Below, one piece after another: positions 12,301-24,216 of a stretch of DNA of 64,000 nt (the stretch's first letter is position 1; the number at the start of each line of letters is the position of its first letter). The DNA comes from Lates calcarifer (taxonomy: Eukaryota > Chordata > Actinopteri > Centropomidae): NCBI RefSeq assembly GCF_001640805.2, contig NC_066844.1:11808723-11872722 (forward strand), written 5' to 3'. The translations under genes were made by a program, and so were the position numbers. The notes beneath the pieces are model-generated. The model was not told the DNA's origin and searched no databases. It saw only the letters and a list, made by a program, of their open reading frames with translations.

Positions 12301-13184
12301 AATCTGGATGTCTGCCACACTTTTGCATTCACACAAATGTGCAGATACATAGAATAATTCTAATCCAGCCCTATCAGTGTATCCAGCTAATTGGCCATGC
12401 ACTGCGATGCATGAGAAGGGAATGCAGCAGTTTGATAAAGACTAGCCACAACAGAATGAGGATCCACTATCTTGGCATGAGCCCACCAAACTCATAAATC
12501 AACAGTGGCTGTTTACCATCTATAGCGCTGTTTGATAAAACTTTAAAGGTTTGCAGCTATGTACTTTATTTCGTACAAACATACCAAGCAAAACATCACT
12601 TAGCTCTTGCCAAGACCTGATATTCTAAATTTGATTTAGGATTTACACAGCAGTCACTGGTCAAAGTTGATACAGTGGCCCACCAAACAGCAAGATACAT
12701 TGTGAGGGTAATGTGTGCAGTATCTACAGGTCTAAAAACAAATCTTCATTTAGTGTTGCTAAAAGTAAATTGCTGTTTTTTTCTGTCACACATACACCAG
12801 CTTTTTAAAAACATGTCCTGTGCTTTTTGGAGAGAAAAAATATTAATACAAAGTGGAGAAACTTACATTTTACATGTGCATATACACCAGTGAGAAGACC
12901 GTTCTTTATGTAAAGCCAATTAAATTATTTCATTTTTAATGTATTGTGTTAATGTAAACATATTTGCAGCCGCCCAATACAGTGTAACACAAAAAGAATC
13001 CAAAACTTTGGACAGCAACCCATATTAGTTCTAGCTTTTGCCCACTTCTAATATGCAAGCATGATGACTTATCTCGTGTTGCATCCTAGCTTACTGATGT
13101 GCTAACAAACATTAAGTACAATGGCTAGATTAGCTACTAATTAGTCAGTCAGCTGTAGCATGTTGAACACCTTAAACATCCATG

Positions 13185-13375
13185 TATGGATCACCAGTCC
13201 ATCGCAGAGCCAACACATATAGACAAACAACCATTTGCACTCACATTCACACCTACGTACAATTTAGAGTCACCAACGTCTTTACACGCTGGAGGAAGCC
13301 GTAGTACCCAGAGAGAACCCCACGCAGGCACAGGGAGAGCATGTAAACTCCACCCAGAACCTTCTCACCACAGCT
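13185..13375 (+). repeat. Teleost dispersed repeat (ACCAGTCCATCGCAG... type)
   Basis: The segments ACCAGTCCATCGCAGAGCC, CACTCACATTCACACCTACG, AATTTAGAGTCACCAACGTC and AGAGCATGTAAACTCCACCC occur in the order known from a widespread fish repeat. It encodes nothing; the 100-aa open frame across it is incidental. Confidence 0.6.
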
Positions 13376-13797
13376 TAAACATCTACCTGAAAATGTCAAT
13401 ATCAATCCGTTCAGATGCAAAATGTTGTGATCCTCAAATCAGTATTCATTTTATTGGCTACTTGGACAGCCTGCGAATACACTATTGACATATTTTCATT
13501 GTCTTTACCAGTCCTTACACACAAATGTATGCAAAGTATTATGCAATTACACATCCAGCACACACAGAACAACATTAGCATTATTTTTAAGTCATGTTTT
13601 TGGTCACATGATGACTTTAAGTCCAATATTCACTCTTCTTATTCATTTTTGGTTTTGGTCCAGGCTCTGTCATCAACAAACTCTGAGAGTATGTCTTATA
13701 TTCACCTCAAAATCATACATCCTCTGTTTGTATCCCTCTCTTCCCTGTAATTACACACGCTGTCACCATTTTTCCTCTTCTTTCTGTTCTTCTGCAG

Positions 13798-13932
13798 ATG
13801 TGGACGAGTGCATGACCAACACCCACAATTGTCAGCCCAGTGAGCACTGTGTAAATACAGTTGGTTCATTTGTATGCAAGCTGCAGGTCACTTGTCCTGC
13901 AGGCTACCAGCTGAGGAACAGTATTTGCGAGG
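13798..13932 (+). CDS. fbln2: fibulin-2 exon: calcium-binding EGF module 3
   Basis: The exon has 135 bases (45 codons) in phase 1-1. The acceptor has a good pyrimidine tract ending TTCTTCTGCAG; the donor is GAG G|GTGAG. It encodes DVDECMTNTHNCQPSEHC, then VNTVGSFVC and VTCPAGYQLRNSICE. The calcium-binding EGF signature (DVDE, Asn in CVNT, aromatic in GSF) is complete. Counting from EGF1 this is the third module. In mammalian fibulin-2 I recall that the third EGF exon is alternatively spliced, and this symmetric exon is its likely counterpart. Skipping it would join the second EGF to the fourth in frame. Confidence 0.93.
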
Positions 13933-14639
13933 GTGAGTTCATTATTCCTGATTTATTTCATTTAGACAATTTACCCAGGTTTCATTTCCTGAGCCACTTA
14001 AGTAGTCTGTGGAAATGCTGATTATGTTTTTTTAAGGTGCAGTATAGGATTTTTAATTTGTTTATAGTGGTAAACAAACATGAGACAGAAAGGACAGTTC
14101 AACAAGACCACACTCACTGATACACAACCCTATCACCAGAGAAGAACATAATTATTAGACAATTCTACAAAGCCCAGGATTGTTGCCAGTGGTTTTTAAA
14201 TTCTTATTTCCTGTGTTTTTGGTTAATTTGGAAACCCCTGTAGTTACCATGGTAACTGCAAGTGTCACACTGCAGGTGTGGGAATGTAAACAGTTAACAG
14301 TGAGATTGATGTGTGCATCATTACAAACAGTAATGCCTGAAATGCATGAGAATCCCTTGTGTGTTGGGAGGCAACTTGAATCCAGTGTGGCACCCTGCAC
14401 CTATATAGATGAGAAATTACAGAATGTAAATACACTTTTGCCCATAAAGTTGGAATAATTTTTTCAGACACATTCCTCTTTTTGTTCCCATTTATACACA
14501 TCAGTAATCACCTTTGACCAAGTGCAATGATTACATACTGAGTCCCAGTTACCAATTTTGTTTTGAGAAGATATACATTTTATCTATCAAGAATTAATCA
14601 CATTGTCACAATCAATGCATGAGAAGAGGTAAAAAATAT

Positions 14640-15590
14640 TTTATTTCACAGGTTTGACAACAGGCCTGTCCTGAACACATCTACATTCCAGTATACAGCA
14701 GTGTCACCTATTGGCAACAGTAAATGATGTGTTTTATCTAAGTAGGTTGATCTGATTCACCTCAAATGTGGTCAGACAAGCATTAAGATCATAATGGTGC
14801 TTCACTGTGAAAACTGTGAGTCTTCATGGGATGCCTGTCCTGTGGTGCTGTGGTGAGTTTCAATGCTTCGCCATGAAACAGGGAGTTGTTGTAACTCCCA
14901 TCTGCACTGTCCAATCTGCCCCAAACTAGTGTTATGGCCTGAACACATCTGCAAAACAGTATTCAGTCATGGTATTAGCGCCACCTACTGGAAAGAAGAA
15001 ATGTCACACTGATATGCTTTCCCAGTGGGTTGATCACATCCACCTCAAATGTGGTCAGACAAGCACTGAGAACATAAGTCTTTATTGTGAAGATTGTGAG
15101 TCCTCACTGGAAGCCCGTGCCATGGCAGTATGGTGAATGTTGATGCTTCGCCATTAAACAGGAAGTTGTTGTAACTCCCATATGCACTGTCCAATCTGCC
15201 CCAAACTTCACATATTTGATTGGTGTCATGGGTTGAACACATCTACATGCCAATATTCAGCCACCTACTGGAAATGACATGTGTTCTTCATCAATGTACT
15301 CCTCCCAGTAGCTTGACACAGATCCATCTCACATTTGGTCAGAAAGCAAAGCAGGTAATTGTCCAGTCTGAGGACAAAGGACAAAGGCTGCCTTCGTGCA
15401 TGATGGAAATGTGCAACTGATGGGTGCAGTAAGGGACTTTTGACTTGTTTGTTCTGTGTCCGGCGGTCATGTAGTTGCAGAACCGTGTCGTACAACCTGC
15501 GGGCTGCAGGTCCCCCAACAGGTGTGGGGTGGGAGGGCCCGTTCAATGCTGCTTGCAGCTTTAATTAGGGCCTAAGCAACTTGCGTGGGC
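14640..15590 (+). repeat. Modular dispersed repeat, copy M1 (three modules)
   Basis: Three imperfect modules of about 270-295 bases are in direct orientation. The landmark GAACACATCT occurs at 14673, 14941 and 15235. Each module also contains GCCACCTACTGG-like text, CAATGCTTCGCCATGAAACA, and CCAATCTGCCCCAAAC. The copy ends with TTCAATGCTGCTTGCAGCTT followed by TAATTAGGGCC. Related copies lie at 19574-21990, 22680-24075, 25850-27330 and, reversed, 43058-44940 and 45543-46085. It has no long open frame. The element class is unknown to me. Confidence 0.8.
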
Positions 15591-16605
15591 AGGAGAGGAC
15601 ATAACGTGTTCTCACAGTGTGGTCAAATATGCCTTGGAGTCAATTGCAGAGACCGGTACTTACAAAATGCGCCACGGAAGAGGCAGGGAACAAAAGTTAA
15701 CTGAAGCAGATGTCAGACACATCAAGATTTTAAATACTAGAGACAGAAGGAAGACTATTTCTGATCTTCATGCAGAGATGAATGCTTCTAGATCAGAGTC
15801 TGAGAGGGTCTCCAGAATGACCATAAGCAGACGACTGTTGGAACAAGGCTCAAAAGGAAGAATAGCTGCTAAGAAGCCATTATTGAGGCCTGCAAACATC
15901 CAGAAATGCCTCAGATTTGCCAGGGAGTGCAAACTCTGGACTGTTGATGACTGGAAGGAACTCTGGACATCATAACATCGTCATGTTTATGTCCACAGAA
16001 AAGCTGGAGAACGTTTTGATGCCAGATTCATTGCACCCACAGTGAAACACGATGGAGATTCCATTATGGCATGGGGTTCCATTTGTGGAAATGTCATGGT
16101 GAAAATCGACGGTATCATTAACAAGAACGTCTACCACAACATCTTAGTGCATTATGGAATCCTTTCTGGACTGAATCTGATTGGTTGTGGGTTCATATAC
16201 CAACAAGACGATAGACCGAAGCATACTTCAAAGCTGTGCAGAAACTATTTGACCAAGAAAAAGGAATCTAGAGTACTGACACTGATGGACTGGCCAAGGC
16301 AAAGTCCGAATTTGAATCCTATTGAACAAATTTGGTATTTAGTAGATTCAAAGATTGATCGCACAAAAGTTTCATCTAAAGCAAGTCTGTGGGAACAGCT
16401 AGAACCTATTTGGAACTCAATAACAAAATAGACTGTTGCAAAAGTACATAAAAACAGTGCCAGCAAGAATGCAAGCTGTGATCAAGGCCAAAGGAACCAT
16501 ACAAAATATAATTTTTTTTGGTAAATATGTGTGAAAAAGGACTATTTAGTTGTTTCAGTTTGTTATTTGTCACATAAATAACAATAATACTTTTAGTTTT
16601 AAACA
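15591..16605 (+). pseudogene. Tc1-like transposase pseudogene with DD38E-type spacing (copy A)
   Basis: A 5'-truncated transposase reads in one frame from about 15600: a Tc1 DNA-binding (HTH) half with VSRMTISRRLLEQGSKG, then the catalytic half. The frame stops at 15973-15975. At that point, compared with copy B, about 26 bases are lost, including the codons for the first catalytic Asp (WTDESKFELF in copy B against WTS-stop here). The second acid is in IYQQDDRPKHTS and the third in SPNLNPIEQIW. I count 38 residues between them, against 34 in classical Tc1 elements. The same frame resumes at 16042 and ends at 16431 with ITK. The element abuts the end of repeat M1. It is dead, and a TA microsatellite follows it. 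Confidence 0.85.
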
Positions 16606-16624
16606 AGTTTTTGAAAGATTTCTA

Positions 16625-16642
16625 AATATATATATATATAAT

Positions 16643-16674
<32 letters not shown>
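16625..16674. repeat. (TA)n microsatellite
   Basis: An imperfect TA run of about 50 bases immediately follows the Tc1-like copy. Confidence 0.95.
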
Positions 16675-18002
16675 CAAAACAGAATAAAAATAAAACATAA
16701 AAATGTATAAAAAATTTAATATACAAAATATGTGACTCAATCTATATACAAACAGAGGACAGTTGTGCAAATGGTGCATTAAGGCGCAAGATAGATTGTG
16801 GATAGTAATGTTATAGAACAGATAATGGAAGTCTGGGTATAAATGTGCAATAAGCTGAGGTAGAGTCCTTGTGTAATGGGTGTGTTACAGTCCAGGGGCA
16901 GGGGGCAGTGAGCAGTCTTAAGCTGCGGATTTATCCAGTGTTTATGTAATTCTTGGTGATACTGGGCTGCAATACATCTAATTAAAACCCACAGTCTTCA
17001 AGCTGTGAAGTTGTAAACATCATCTTCAGTATATTTGCAATCAATATTACACTGTGACAATTCAGCAGAAACTGTCTGTGAGTGTGCCAGTGTATTAGCA
17101 ATTTATAGGCACTGTGTATGAGATGCTCAAGCATGCAAACACAGGCTTTTCTGGTCCCTAAAGTTTGTCATCACATTCCCTCTGTTGCTCTTTCTAATTT
17201 TATCACTGCAAACCCAAAATAATTTGTCCTTAAAGTTGCCCCATTAATGACTCAGAAATCCCTGACTACAAGACTGCTGTGTAGTACACCATGAATAACT
17301 GTGGAAGCTACTACCTTGGCAGGTAGTATACTGAACCTTATGCCCAGGTTCAGTATATGACCACATAATCACCCAGAGAGGGAGCCTTGCATAGGCAGTA
17401 AAGTATGTTGAAGCTCTGTGACTTGTGCCATCAGCACTCAGCACAAGGGAGGGACTAATCAATAGATAGATAGTAGATAATGAAGGTAATATTTAGTCAA
17501 CCGTCCAAAAGGGAGGAAACTATTTAGCATGAAAAAGAAGGAGAGATCTCCTTTTTTGTGATGTGGGAAATCTATCCTAAAAACTCAAATTAAGACCTTC
17601 TGTCTGTGTACCTTTAGAGGAATCTCAGTGGACCAAATATAGAGTGACCTCCAGAGATATGGGCTTACAGCACATTACAGCACTTCCATTATAACTCCAA
17701 CCATCACTCATGAGATTCAGTAACTGTTATGTAGGAAGTTTGGTTCAACTTCTGTTAATAATAGACTTGAAACAAGTAACAATTTTGTCTGAGTGAAAGT
17801 GTGAATTTCTGGGATGCTGCTTTTGTTTATTCTACGCTTGTGCCACAGTGCCACCTACTGTACTGTTAACAAGTTAGCAGCTGAGATTGAAAGTGAGAGT
17901 TAACAGCAGATGAAAGTCTCTTGCAACTGAATAGAGTGTGCACTATTTTTTCAAGATGAGTAATCGCATTTATGCTTATCTGTTCTGTTTTTTTTTTTTT
18001 AG

Positions 18003-18140
18003 ATATTGATGAATGTGTGCAAGGAACCCATAACTGTGGTATGGGTTTTGTGTGTGAGAACACACTGGGCTCCTTCTTGTGTAATCCCAAACAAAAGTGC
18101 ATCACCGGCTTCACACAGGACTCTCATGGCAACTGTATCG
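18003..18140 (+). CDS. fbln2: fibulin-2 exon: calcium-binding EGF module 4
   Basis: The exon has 138 bases (46 codons) in phase 1-1. The acceptor is a long pure T tract followed by AG; the donor is ATCG|GTAAGT, close to consensus. It encodes DIDECVQGTHNCGMGFVC, ENTLGSFLC and KCITGFTQDSHGNCI. The calcium ligands DIDE, Asn in CENT and the aromatic GSF are present. The long spacing before the fifth cysteine (CNPKQKC) is shared with modules 3 and 5 and is a fibulin-2-like feature. Confidence 0.93.
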
Positions 18141-18914
18141 GTAAGTCAGGGCTGCTTTCTTCTGGCTAATGGAAACATATTAGTAACACATTATTATTAA
18201 ATAACTAATAGAGAGGTTGGGGTCAATTTTTTACCTCTCGCCAAGGAGGGCCTCATATTTTCTTTGTGGTGTTTATAGTTTTCAAACATTAAAAACTAAA
18301 ATAAAAAAGTAAAAGTCTGATCAGAACCAGCATCACTGACTGGGTGCAGTCAAAGGTTTTCTTTGTTGCACCTGTAACCACCAGCAGTGATGTGCAGAGT
18401 ACATCTTTATAACACTGCAGCAAAATGAGAAGTTAAACCACTGAAGCTCAGCAAAAGCACGTTCAAACAGTTGATTATTTACACATCCAGCTCTGTTTTT
18501 GGTCTCTACCAACTCCTGAGGGAAATCAGGAATCAGGAATGTCTTTCATACAATCAACATAAGGCTGTTTCTAAAAGGTTATATACTTTTTGTTTCAGTC
18601 AATATGTAATTTCTCTATTTATATGAAATAGTTAACTGGCACAAGATCTTGTGATTTCTATTTTAATGTCACATGTTTTATGGCAGTAATATGTATCCTG
18701 TGAGTTTAACAGCATTTTCATGAATAAGGTTTAAGTAGGTGAAGTTAACTTGGTGGTGAAGTTAAGCATTCATTCTGACAAAAACTATATTTTGTACAAA
18801 AGTGTAAAAATGAAAAAAAAAAAAGAAAAATTATTTGATCATTTCCCGGCTGGGTGCAGTAACCTCTTGGAGAATCTCCACCATTTCCTTGGGAAATTCC
18901 TGGTGACTAGACTC

Positions 18915-18945
18915 GGCCAGATGCAGGAAGTTCCTGCATCTGGCC
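18915..18945. repeat. Perfect 15-base inverted repeat with 1-base spacer
   Basis: GGCCAGATGCAGGAA, then G, then its exact reverse complement TTCCTGCATCTGGCC. No run of T follows, so it is not a terminator-like element. Origin unknown; see findings. Confidence 0.9.
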
Positions 18946-19573
18946 AAGAAACCTCCAGTGAAAACACAATTTGTTGTTTTTGATTTGAATTTTGCGCAGA
19001 TTAAACAAATGACATCTCTTTTTAAATTTGTTTACTTGTGTATAGGCAAACATCATCTTGGAATGGGGAAATATCATGAAGTAGCCAGAATATTTACGTC
19101 TGGGTGCTCCTGATATCATAGAATACCTCATATACCTCGGCTGATAAACAGCCACACAGACCAAAGTAATCATCATTCTTCATCATCGTCTTCTCTAGAA
19201 ATCTTGTGTATAATCTGTTTTTAAAATGTTTTTATGATTTTCCTAATTAACCTCTCTTCCACGATTATGGAAATTTTATGATTTAGGCATCTGCTGTTCT
19301 GTGACTGTGTTCCCTCAAAATGCTTTCTCATTTCACATAGTGATTATCACTGCTGTTTAAGAGCCAACAGACACCAGTAATCACAGCTCAACATGATTCA
19401 ACAGTTCTTTTTTGTGATATTTGGTATTTATACCATCCACATAACTACATTCATACATACTAATCCCATGGTTCATAATCTACTTTGACAGTGCTCAACA
19501 AGGATTGAAACCAATCCCTATTAAGAAAGCATTATTACTACCAACAAGGCAACAAGTAAATGCACGAATCTGT

Positions 19574-21990
19574 AATTAGGGCCCAAGCAACCAAGGTTGC
19601 AAGGACCATATTGGAATTGTTGTGTTTATTATTATTAGGGCCTAAACATGCTCAAAACTTTGCACACGCATCAGACCTAGCGAAAATTGACATCTGATAG
19701 GGGTCTTGTTCATTGGCACCATAAAATGGCTCCATAGTGCCCCCTTGGACATACTCAAAATCCCCTTACCGTTGGACCTAGTTTGTCCGAGGTGAACGAA
19801 ATTCAGAGGCATGATGTAACATGCCGAGATGCACCAAAAAGTCTCTTGACATCATGGCCTCAAACCTACAGGAAGTCGGCCATTTTAATTTGAAAAGTTT
19901 GCTCATTTTTGGCCATTTTTTGGCATTTAGGTACGTTGTATTTGATCAAACTTCTCCTACAGTTTTTATAATTTCAACCTCAAACTTGGTCAGGATACTC
20001 TCAAGGCCTTTGTGATTAAAAGTTATTAGAAGATTTTGTTGGCGTCAAAGGGTGTGGCCATGAAACAGGAAGTTGCATTTAAGTAACTCAGCCATTCTTT
20101 GCTCAATCTGCCCCAAATTTCAGTGTTGATAAGGGTCCCGACCTGCGGGGACCCTGCGGCCACTGGTCCCCCAACAGGCGTGGGGTGCAAGGGCCTGTTC
20201 AATGCTGCTTGTAGCTTTAATTATTGTTATTATTATTAGGACCCGACCAACGGTCCCTCTTGCTCGTGGGCATGGCAAAATGGCTCAATAGCACCTCCTG
20301 GAAAAAAACCCTCACCATTGGGCTTTTTTGTGCTAAGGGGAATGAAAGTCAGTACACATATGTAACATGCCCAGATGTACAAAAAAATCATCATGGCCTA
20401 AAACCTACAGGAAGTTGGCTATTTTAATTTTAATATGCAGATGTGGCTTATTTTTTGCCATTTGGAGATGTTGTATTTGATCAAACTCCTCCTTCAGATT
20501 TTATCATATCAACCTCAAACTTGATCAGGATACTCTTAATGAGTTTTTGACTTTAAGTTATCAACAGCTTTACAGAATAGCGAAGGGCATGGCCGTGGTG
20601 GCATCTCAAATTTCAATGTCTCGCCGTGAAACATGAAGTTGCATTTAACTTCTTGTAACTCAAACATAGTTTGTCCAATCTGCCCCAAATTTTACAAAGT
20701 TTGACAACAGGCCTGTCCTGAACACATCTACATTCCAGTATACAGGTATAGACATAGCACCACCTATTGACAACAGGAAATGATATGTTTCATCCAAAGG
20801 GGGTTGATCTGATTCACCTAAAATGTGGCCAGACAAGCATTAATATCACAAAGGTGTTATCTGGTGAAGACTGTGGGTCTCCAAGCGGCTTGACTGAATC
20901 ATTTAATATTTGGTCAGGGAGTGAAGAGGGTACTTGTCAAGGCTGAGAGCAAAAGGACGCCAAACAAATCACATTTTTGAGGGCTTTAGGATGCTTGAAA
21001 ACTCACCAAAATTGGCACATACCTCAGACCTGGTAAAAATTGTATTATCCTTTAGTGACTGGGCTCAGGCGTGGTTGGTGGGCTCCACAGTGCCCCCAAA
21101 CACAGGCCATGTTGGAAAGAAGGTGCTTGGATTTTCATGAAATTCAGTGAGGCCATTGCTCTCATCACTGTGGACAAACTGAATCTTTTTGAGAATTTTA
21201 TGTCATAAGTCACGGAACTTGATGTTAGTGTGCAATTTGATCCAATTGACTTCAAATTTGATAGGTGACTTCTAGAGTCCCGCTGTGGTGGTAAATTGCG
21301 ACACTTTTCAGGCTTCATCGAGCGGCGTGCCTGTGGGGGTGTTTCAATGCTTCGCTATGAAAGAGGAAGCTCAAATATAAATTGTCCAATCTGTCTAAAA
21401 CTTCACGTTTGACAAGAGGCCCGGCCTGAACTCATCAACATGCAAATATTCAGCCATACTCATAGCACCACCTACAGCATGACATGACATGGCATGTTTC
21501 GTACCGTTCTCCAAGTGGGTTGATCAGATTCACCTCAATGTGGTCAGAAAGGATTAAGACTATATTTATCTTTTATTGTGAAGGTTGTGAATCTTCATTA
21601 AACATCCTTGCCATGGCAGCATGGCGAATTTTGAAGCTTCGCCATAAAACTGAACATTGTTGTACCTCACATATACATTATCCATTCTGCCCCAAATTTC
21701 ACTTGTTTGATAAGAGTCTTGGCCTGAACACGTCTACATGCCAACATTTAGCCATACTCATAGCACCACCTATTGGCAACAGTAAAAGTTCCATTTCACA
21801 TGAGGTCAGAAATCGCCTATTTAAGTTACAATGAGCTAAGAGCATGTTTGTCAAGTCTGAGGATGAGAGGAAAGAGCAGGGCTCCAGACTGCCAATTAGT
21901 CATATTTTGTGACAGTAGTGTAACTGGTTTGTTTGCCACCAATCTTAAAATTTGGCAAATTGCTGTAAACTTTACTCTCTAAGACAAACA
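19574..21990 (+). repeat. Modular dispersed repeat, copies M2 and M3
   Basis: The copy starts at AATTAGGGCCCAAGCAACC. An internal CAATGCTGCTTGTAGCTTTA is followed by a TTATTATTATTAGGACC junction near 20200-20240, where one copy ends and the next begins. The second copy carries the landmark near 20720, 21429 (GAACTCATC) and 21726 (GAACACGTC); the last two are 297 bases apart, as in M1. Same orientation as the host gene. Confidence 0.75.
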
Positions 21991-22679
21991 AGCCCTAGAC
22001 ATTTTAGATTTCTGTCCAGTGAGATATTGAGTTAACTGTGATTTTACTGTTGCTTTTCTAGAAACAGTATTTAGTTGTACTTAATATATAACTCAATTCT
22101 TCTCATGTCCTGAATTTATTCTTTTACAAAATTATAAATTAAAAAACCCAATCATTTAGTAATGAAAAAGAACCAGTAACAGACTGAGCTAGACTGATAG
22201 GGGTCTGGATGGATAAAGATAAAATCCTTATGATACCCATCTCTGCAGGTGGTTAGTGGCTTCGCCCTGACTTAGGCAGATGAGCAAATCACTGTTTAAA
22301 TCACTTCACTATAAGCCTTGTTTAACCAGTGATTTTTTGTGATTATTATTTCTTATGGCACACAGTGCAATCACTCAGAAATGTGGATTGCTTTATTTTC
22401 TCCCACAATAAAGGGCAACCTAAATCATTCATGTAGATTTTAATAATACTTTTTACCTAATAAAACACATTGTTATTTCTGTAAATTGTGTATTTATTTA
22501 ACAAAGAATTTATCAGTAATATAGTTAACATGGAAAAAATTGGAATATGTTGCATTGAACGTTGATTTAAATGTGCTTCTAACTTTTTGGCTGGTGCTCC
22601 TAAAATTTTCAGTAAGGAGTACTGGTGCTACTAGAGGAAAATTTAGTCTGGAGTCCTCAAAAGGATTAAGCCCCTCTAA

Positions 22680-24075
22680 GAGTCTGTCTGTGCACATGAC
22701 TGCCTTCATGAATCATACAAATATGCAGGTGGTGGACACAGTAACAGATATTTAGCTCATTTGTTCTGTGCTCAGCAGTCATGCAATTTCTATGTCATAT
22801 GACTTGTAGGTTGACAAAAATCCATTTCACATCAGATCAGAGACATTTATTACATTTTATTAGCCCAGAGCATACTTGTCAAGTCTGAGGGCAAAAAGAC
22901 AGAGGAATGAGCTGCTCTTGGACTGTATCTGTGCAGGTGTCTGACTTCATGCATCATACAAATATCCAGCTGACAGGCACAGCATGTAATTTTTAACTCA
23001 TTCGTTCTGTGTCCAACAGTCATGCAGTTGTACGAATTGCAATGACCCTGCAGCTGCCAGTCCCCTGATGGGCGTGGGGTGGGCTTTAATTATTATTAGA
23101 ACTCTCAGTTCTCACTCAGTTTATTATTATTATCATAATAATAATACTAAACATTTTATTTTTTATGATTTTTTCCCCTCCATATGAAATGCCTTTTTGA
23201 GGGCCTAAAGATGCCCAAAAACTCACGAAACTTACTAGATGCCTCAGGCCCCAAGAAAATTACATCTTCTAGGGGTCTTGAACATGGGTGTGGCAAATTG
23301 GCTCGGTATCACCCCCTACAAAATTTCAGCCAAGCAGTCCCTGAAGCTCATTTCACCTACAGTTATGAAATTTTGCACAGTAATGTAACATCCCAATGTT
23401 ATGTAAGATCCCCAGAAACTTGTATACACAGCTGTGAAAGCTGTGAAATTCAAACTGGCTTCAAATTAATTAATTAATTAATCGAAGGAATTGCAGGTTG
23501 TTTTGATTTTTTTGTTTATTTGATCTTTATTTTTTTGCCAAAGTGACAGCCCTATTTTATGCAATAATCTACAGGTATGAAATTTTGCACAGTTATGTAA
23601 CATCCCAAGACTTTTAAAAAAGTCTCTTGGAGCCATACCCTAAACCCAACAGGGCTATTTTGATGGGAAGATGAAAAATTGATGTATTTTTTAGCCATTT
23701 CCAGGGGTCATACTTGAATGTACTTCTCCTAGACACCTTATCAGATTGACTTTAAACATTGTCAGTCTGATATTAAGGCATTGACAAGGTTTAATTGTAG
23801 GGTTTTTGAGTTTTTGTTGAAGGGTGTTTCTGTCGCGGCCCTTCAAATTTCAGTGCTTTGCCATGAAACAGGAAGTTGCATTTAACTTGCTGCAAGTCAG
23901 GCTGGCAGGCTGACCTGATCCACTTAATTCTGTCAGGAAAGCCTTAAGGCACTTCATGATGACTTGATGTGAAAATTGTAGCAATTCGTTGCAGGGCGTC
24001 CCCGAATCCCAGCCTGAAGATATCTACGTACCAGTTTTTGATCATAGTGCCACCTATTAGCAATAGGAAAAATAT
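22680..24075 (+). repeat. Modular dispersed repeat, copies M4 and M5
   Basis: The first part ends at GGGCGTGGGGTGGGCTTTAATTATTATTAG (around 23065-23100), equivalent to the end of M1. A second part begins GAGGGCCTAAAGATGCCC near 23200 and ends near GTGCCACCTATTAGCAATAG (about 24050-24069). It contains a TTAATTAATTAATTAAT run near 23466. The boundaries with flanking plain intron are soft. Confidence 0.7.
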
Positions 24076-24216
24076 TGCCAGATCTGCCTCAATTACTGTG
24101 AGGAAGTAACTATACTTTGACCTGTCAATCAGGATCAAACCTCCTACCAGTCACTCTCAGCTGTCTTGAGGCTTGATTCTATCTCCCCCTCTCTCTTCCT
24201 CTCTCTGGTTCTGCAG

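Larger units (their letters stand above)
8024..13797 (+). other. fbln2: fbln2 intron (EGF2 to EGF3)
   Basis: The intron is 5774 bases. It contains a T-tract at about 8586-8606, a teleost dispersed repeat at about 9090-9360, a G-run near 10031-10042 and a second dispersed repeat at about 13185-13375. I see nothing to annotate in 10050-13180. Confidence 0.8.
13933..18002 (+). other. fbln2: fbln2 intron (EGF3 to EGF4)
   Basis: The intron is 4070 bases. It holds a modular repeat (about 14640-15590) directly abutting a dead Tc1-like transposon (about 15591-16605), then a TA microsatellite. The last ~1.3 kb (16680-18002) shows nothing beyond ordinary intron. Confidence 0.8.
18141..24216 (+). other. 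fbln2: fbln2 intron (EGF4 to EGF5)
   Basis: At 6076 bases this is the largest intron in the window. It holds a perfect 15-base-arm palindrome (18915-18945) and is then dominated from 19574 to about 24075 by modular-repeat copies, with a break of plain AT-rich sequence near 21990-22680. No coding signal was found. Confidence 0.8.
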
